NCBI GenBank assembly: GCA_003254885.1
Contig: QANT01008530.1
Coordinates: 1-64,000, forward strand
Length of the DNA stretch: 64,000 nt
Direction of reading: 5' to 3'
DNA from: Purshia tridentata
Taxonomy: Eukaryota; Streptophyta; Magnoliopsida; Rosales; Rosaceae
The notes beneath the pieces are model-generated. The model was given only the letters and a program-made list of their open reading frames with translations, had not been told where the DNA came from and searched no databases. A program made the translations under genes and the position numbers. Position 1 is the first letter of the stretch; each line of letters begins with the position of its first letter. Shown piece by piece: positions 59,233-64,000 of the stretch.

Positions 59233-59374
59233 TCCCAAAAACTACGTTTCAACCTTCGATCGCCATTTGCCACACGATTATAGTTTAAGAATTAAGAGGC
59301 TTTTCTCTCCTTTACCTTCTCATCCACTTCTCTCTTCATCTCTTTCTCTCTCGCGCTCACCTGAACCTTCTTCC

Positions 59375-60610
59375 ATGGATCCCTACAAGGTATGCTTTAA
59401 TTTCTTCATCAATTATTTTTGTTTTATTTGATTAGTTTTAGAGGTTTCGTTATTCAGTTTGGCTGCTCAGAAATCTTATGCAAACAAAAATTAAATAAAT
59501 TACAAATTCGATTTCAGCTGAGTCCCGCACAACACCTGATGCTTTTATTTCTGGCATTCTATTTTTTTGGCAACCAAGAAGAGGGTTATTGCTATATTAT
59601 TCATTAAATTGTCCATTCAACGTAGTTCAAAATTCTGTGTTTGTTGTTTTTTTAGCTCATGGTCTTGTTTTGTTTCGTTACTTGATGCAGCACCGCCCCT
59701 CAAGTGCTTTCAATTCCCCATTCTGGACCACGAATTCCGGTGCTCCAGTTTGGAACAACAACTCTTCTTTAACTGTTGGAGCTAGAGGTATTTCCAAGGA
59801 CCCTTTTATTTATTTTCTGGCTTTTCAATTTCTATACAGTTTTGCTTTTGTTCTTAGGCTTATCTAGTATTTCACTTCTGAAAGTATTTTGAATTCTCAC
59901 ATCACCCTCCTAATATTTATTTTGTATAACTTTACCCCTCGAAATTAATTTTTGTGTATTACTTTGTCCCTTGTTTACTATTTTCATGTTCTTACAAATT
60001 TTGAAAATTAATTAGCTTCAGACCCAAAAAATCATACAAAAAATTCATACAGACTTGTCTTAACTAGTACTAATTTACTATGGGGTCAAATTACCAATTT
60101 TCCCTCCGACTATATTAAAATTTTAAGATTTAACACTTTTGACCCCAAATTTTCTGGAAACCCGGAGGAAAAATTTGTAATCTGATTGCATAGTAAATTA
60201 GTATGGGTGAAGATGAGTCCGTAAGAATTTTCTGAGTCCAGAACTATTTTTAATTAATTTTCAAAATTTGTAAAAATTAGAAAATAGTAAACATGGATTA
60301 AAGTGATACAAAAATAACTTGAGGAGAGTGACGTGAGAATTTGAAATACTATTAGAGGGTGAAACTGATAATAAGCCTTGTTCTTATTAGTTGCGCATCA
60401 TGATCAAACACCATCATATTATTATTATTATAATTTTTTTTTTCCTTAATGTTTGTTATCATTGGTTCTGGCTTACTTTGGTGTTGAAATTTATTTGATG
60501 GCTAATTTAAACTTCTATGAACAGAACTGCGATATTCTGTTGATGTGATTTTGACTTGCAAAGTGATTTTTGGATGTTAGTTGAACTACCAGCTTGAGGT
60601 GTTTTTTAAG

Positions 60611-60642
<32 letters not shown>

Positions 60643-63610
60643 ATTTGCATTTGAAGTTGGATTTTCTTTTTTCCTTATTCAAATTTATTCTACAATTAGT
60701 CTACTTAGTACTTATTATAGTTGAAAACCTTCACCCAATCTATTGGTTCTCAATTAATTCTTTCAGCCGCCTTTTGTTTCATTTTTGGGTTGCCAAAGCT
60801 GCATTTTGTGATCATCTCATTTTCCAAAAACCTGCCTTCTGAATGACCTATGCAACTGAGCACGCAATTCTCTTTATTTTATGTCTGATTTGTTAGAATG
60901 TATAAGGGATTATTTTATTTTATCTTATTTTGGCTACGTGAAAACTGTAATCCATTTAATGGGACCCTGAAATTTTTCTTATATAAAGAGATGGTAATTC
61001 ATAGTAAGAATTATATGCTTAAATATGTTGGGTTGAGTAGATGCATTGAAAGAGTTATATTCTGTGTCTATTTGTCAGGTCCAATTCTCCTTGAAGACTA
61101 TCATCTGGTGGAGAAACTTGCCAATTTTGATAGGGAACGAATCCCAGAGCGTGTTGTCCATGCTAGGGGAGCCAGTGCAAAGGGATTCTTTGAGGTCACC
61201 CATGATATTTCTCACCTTACATGTGCCGACTTCCTTCGAGCCCCTGGAGTTCAGACACCTGTAATTGTGCGTTTCTCCACTGTTATCCATGAGCGTGGCA
61301 GCCCTGAAACCTTGAGGGATCCTCGTGGTTTTGCAGTGAAGTTTTACACTAGAGAGGTGAGGTTTCAATGGCTTAATCATATTGTATGACCCCAATATAT
61401 GGAAGTTTGATGTATAACCGCAAATGAGTCTGACACTAGGGATGACCATAATTATATTCAATGGATATTTAGTCGTGTCTGTAGTGACAGCTCAGGTGGC
61501 TCTTGGGACACAATATGAAGTACTTTAGTCATATTTAAACTAATTATACTTATCCGAAAACTATGTAGTCTTGCAACTTTGAATGATGGTATTCATTCCT
61601 TTCTTTGTTTGTTTGAAAATAAAGAAGGGATGCTGGAAGTGGTGGCTAGGCTGTAAAAGAATGCTCATTCAGATTATATGAAAAAAATTTAAGCATACAT
61701 TACAGAAGGTTTTTGCACTTTGTTTTTCTTGTGCAGATAGTTGTTTCTTGGTAACATTATTATTAATTTCATGTAATGAATATTAGGTTAGTTTTATTGT
61801 ACTGTGGTTACTTTTGTTGTAACGTTATTCTTCTTAAACGCAGGGTAATTTTGACCTAGTGGGAAACAATTTCCCTGTCTTTTTCGTTCGCGATGGAATG
61901 AAATTCCCGGACATGGTCCATGCTCTCAAACCCAACCCCAAGTCCCACATTCAAGAGGATTGGAGGATCCTTGACTTCTTTTCCCACCATCCAGAAAGCC
62001 TGCACATGTTCACCTTCCTGTTTGATGATTTGGGAATTCCACAAGATTACAGGCACATGGAAGGCTCTGGTGTCAATACCTATAGTCTTATCAACAAGAC
62101 TGGGAAGGCATACTATGTGAAATTCCATTGGAAGCCCACTTGTGGAGTCAAGTGTTTGTTGGAGGAAGAGGCTATTAGGGTTGGAGGATCTAATCACAGC
62201 CATGCTACCAAGGATCTCTATGACTCAATCGCAGCTGGCAACTACCCTGAGTGGAAACTTTACATTCAGACAATTGATCCTGAGCATGAAGACAGATTTG
62301 ACTTTGATCCACTTGATGTTACTAAGACCTGGCCTGAGGATATTCTGCCCCTGCAGCCAGTTGGCCGTTTGGTTCTGAATAAGAACATTGATAATTTCTT
62401 TGCAGAGAATGAACAACTTGCATTTTGCCCTGCCATCGTTGTCCCTGGTGTTTACTATTCAGATGATAAGTTGCTCCAAACTCGAATCTTCTCCTATGCT
62501 GATACTCAAAGGCACCGTCTTGGCCCCAATTATCTACAGCTCCCAGTTAATGCTCCCAAGTGTGCTCATCACAACAATCACCATGAGGGACTCATGAATT
62601 TCATGCACAGGGATGAGGAGGTACTTGCTATTTTTGAAATTTGTTTTTCTCCGATTATGAAACTTGTTACCATGTCTCTTATTGAATGCATGTGTGCCTT
62701 GTACACAAGATGCTGAGAGGTTACCTTCTTAATGTTTTCTGATCAGATTATATAATTGTTACTCTTTAGGTTAATTACTTCCCATCAAGGTATGATCCTG
62801 TTCGTCATGCTGAGAGCTTCCCCATTCCTCCTGCTCTCCTCAATGGGAAGCGTGAGAAGGTCAGTTTCTATTAATTGAGAAGATATTGATTTAAATTTAC
62901 ACTATTTTCCCCGTTCTCTCTCTCTCTCTCCCCTGCATTATACACACAATGTTTATGCATAAATATACATATACGGAATCTCTGGATTTTTCAAAGCAAA
63001 ATGATATGTATGACAATTTTGTGTACTTCAATAAAGAATGTATCTCGTAAGAAAATCCTAGACTTTCTTTCTATTTCCTCCTCTGATTTTAATATGCTAT
63101 TATTGAATAAATGGTTGCTTATGTATTGCAAATTGATTATTCTGGCTTTTCGTTGGTTATGCAGTGTATCATTGAGAAGGAGAACAACTTCAAGCAACCT
63201 GGAGAGAGATACAGATCTTGGGCACCAGACAGGTACCTCGCGACCCTATGATGTCTGTGCATGCAAATAAATGTATTTAGATGTCATTCATGTTGATCCA
63301 TATAATATCATCTTTTCAGGCAAGAGCGATTTATCCACCGATGGGTTCAGGCCCTATCTGACCCACGTGTCACCCATGAGATTCGCAGCATTTGGATCTC
63401 ATACTGGTCTCAGGTGAGTCACTAGTCACAAAGTATTACATTTGTGAGTTTGTAATGCTGTATAAGTTGACGGATTTATACTGGAATATGTAAGGGTTGG
63501 CATTATATATACTTGTTGTTCTGAGTTATGTGCTTGTATTGGCAATGCAGGCCGATCGATCTCTGGGTCAGAAACTAGCAACTCGTCTCAATGTGAGACC
63601 AAGCATTTGA
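59375..63610 (+). CDS. CAT: Catalase, peroxisomal, 8 exons, 492 aa
   Basis: Haem catalase that breaks down H2O2 to water and oxygen in peroxisomes. Exons 59,375-59,389, 59,691-59,787, 61,079-61,356, 61,844-62,620, 62,770-62,859, 63,165-63,232, 63,320-63,413 and 63,551-63,610 join in phase with GT-AG introns into 492 aa, the usual plant length. The catalytic residues are present: His65 in [18 protein letters not shown], Asn138 in GNFDLVGNN and the haem-ligand Tyr348 in [14 protein letters not shown]. The C-terminal region has QKL at -13 to -11, described as a peroxisomal signal in plant catalases, and ends RPSI. The first coding exon is only 15 nt (MDPYK). The duplicated promoter module lies upstream and a MITE lies in intron 2. 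No defect is seen. The isoform number cannot be set from sequence alone. Confidence 0.98.
59857..60377. mobile_element. Mutator-type MITE in catalase intron 2
   Basis: 521-bp fold-back element. GGCTTAT at the left and ATAAGCC at the right start a long inverted repeat (about 190-230 bases per arm, e.g. GAATTCTCAC/GTGAGAATT and ACAAATTTTGAAAATTAATT on both arms), meeting near CTAATTTACTATG / CATAGTAAATTAG. It is flanked by identical TTGTTCTTA at 59,848-59,856 and 60,378-60,386. It does not touch the splice sites of intron 2. Confidence 0.92.
60611..60642. repeat. (TA)n(TG)n microsatellite in catalase intron 2
   Basis: A short ATATATA run followed by about 12 TG repeats. Likely length-polymorphic. 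Confidence 0.9.
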
Positions 63611-64000
63611 TGGTCATGCCAAGCCAGATGATCGACTTTCCAGCAGTGGACAAGATCACATACTGAGAGAGGATAATATAGGAGGATAAATCATGTGTTA
63701 TGTTGTTTATCCTTTAAAAGATCTGTTATACAGTTATAATAAGGGAGGTGTATTTAATCCAAATTCTTAGGGAGTTTTTTTAATAAGTCCATTTGGACAT
63801 TTTTACTGTTTATAAAACCGAACATAGAAGCTAATTACTTTGCCGGCTTACTTTTTAAATTGATTAAAGATGTATAAAAAAAGAAGCCATTAAAAAGACA
63901 TAAAATTATAACACTGCTACTGATTTTTCTATGACAGCGTTATTTCAATCATTTCATGTTTTTTTTATTATTTTATTAATAAACTCTTACAATTCTTATT
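63611..64000 (+). other. 3' UTR and downstream flank of the catalase gene
   Basis: AT-rich sequence following the stop codon. The 3' UTR probably ends within the first 150-250 bases (several ATAA-type near-signals, for example AATAAG at about 63,738 and 63,782), but no canonical AATAAA is decisive. AATAAA at about 63,978 lies far downstream. No further gene begins before the window ends. Confidence 0.5.

Noticed and set aside
1-64000. CRISPR arrays, rRNA, tRNA genes or organellar inserts
   Set aside because: Scanned for regularly spaced short repeats, rRNA-like or cloverleaf-bearing sequence and plastid-like genes; none was found. The repeats present are all explained by transposons, microsatellites or local duplications.

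Overview
This is a plant nuclear window, almost certainly from a woody eudicot. The evidence is two intron-rich genes with clear plant orthologues (an XEG113-type arabinosyltransferase and a peroxisomal catalase), AT-rich intergenic DNA, many MITEs, and old LTR elements, a Helitron and a PIF/Harbinger element nested in one another. I cannot fix the family; nothing bacterial or organellar is present. Three host genes are supported: a minus-strand GT77 arabinosyltransferase (13 exons, 18,247-28,694, 631 aa), a plus-strand gene for an unnamed plant protein (3 coding exons, 51,357-52,656, 307 aa), and a plus-strand catalase (8 exons, 59,375-63,610, 492 aa). All three were assembled exon by exon from splice sites and phase.

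Left part (1-18,000): repeats only. A block rich in GGCGACGAA / TTCGTCGCC motifs with ~650-720 bp tandem units is the oldest layer (about 126-12,905). A Ty1/copia element (170-6,501) and a two-ORF PIF/Harbinger transposon (6,969-11,348, TAA target duplication) sit inside it. The copia element itself carries a ~1.6 kb insert that has a relative at 44,135-45,310. Further right are LTR-like DNA, a Mutator-type MITE (14,983-15,213) and a 1.9 kb element with diverged inverted ends (15,569-17,435).

Middle (18,000-28,850): the XEG113-like gene, whose introns hold several fold-back MITEs, short tandem duplications and a probable LTR fragment. Its intron 12 has a GC donor. Then 28,850-50,300 is repeat-dominated: LTR-like pieces, a minus-strand Helitron (~34,900-41,900) interrupted by a short LTR element carrying only gag/protease-type coding (35,864-39,137, CTCCT target duplication), a hAT fragment, a Ty3/gypsy gag-protease fossil and more LTR-like sequence.

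Right part (50,300-64,000): the 307-aa gene, several MITEs with readable target duplications, and the catalase. A 161-bp tandem duplication, with one visible difference between copies, lies just upstream of the catalase TATA box and doubles a TGACTCG...CGAGTCA motif. A Mutator-type MITE with a perfect 9-bp target duplication lies in catalase intron 2. There is no operon-like organisation; the three host genes work independently (Golgi glycosylation of cell-wall extensins, an unknown role, and peroxisomal H2O2 removal). I found no convincing new biological system; the most notable items are the duplicated catalase promoter module and the nested transposon stack at the left.
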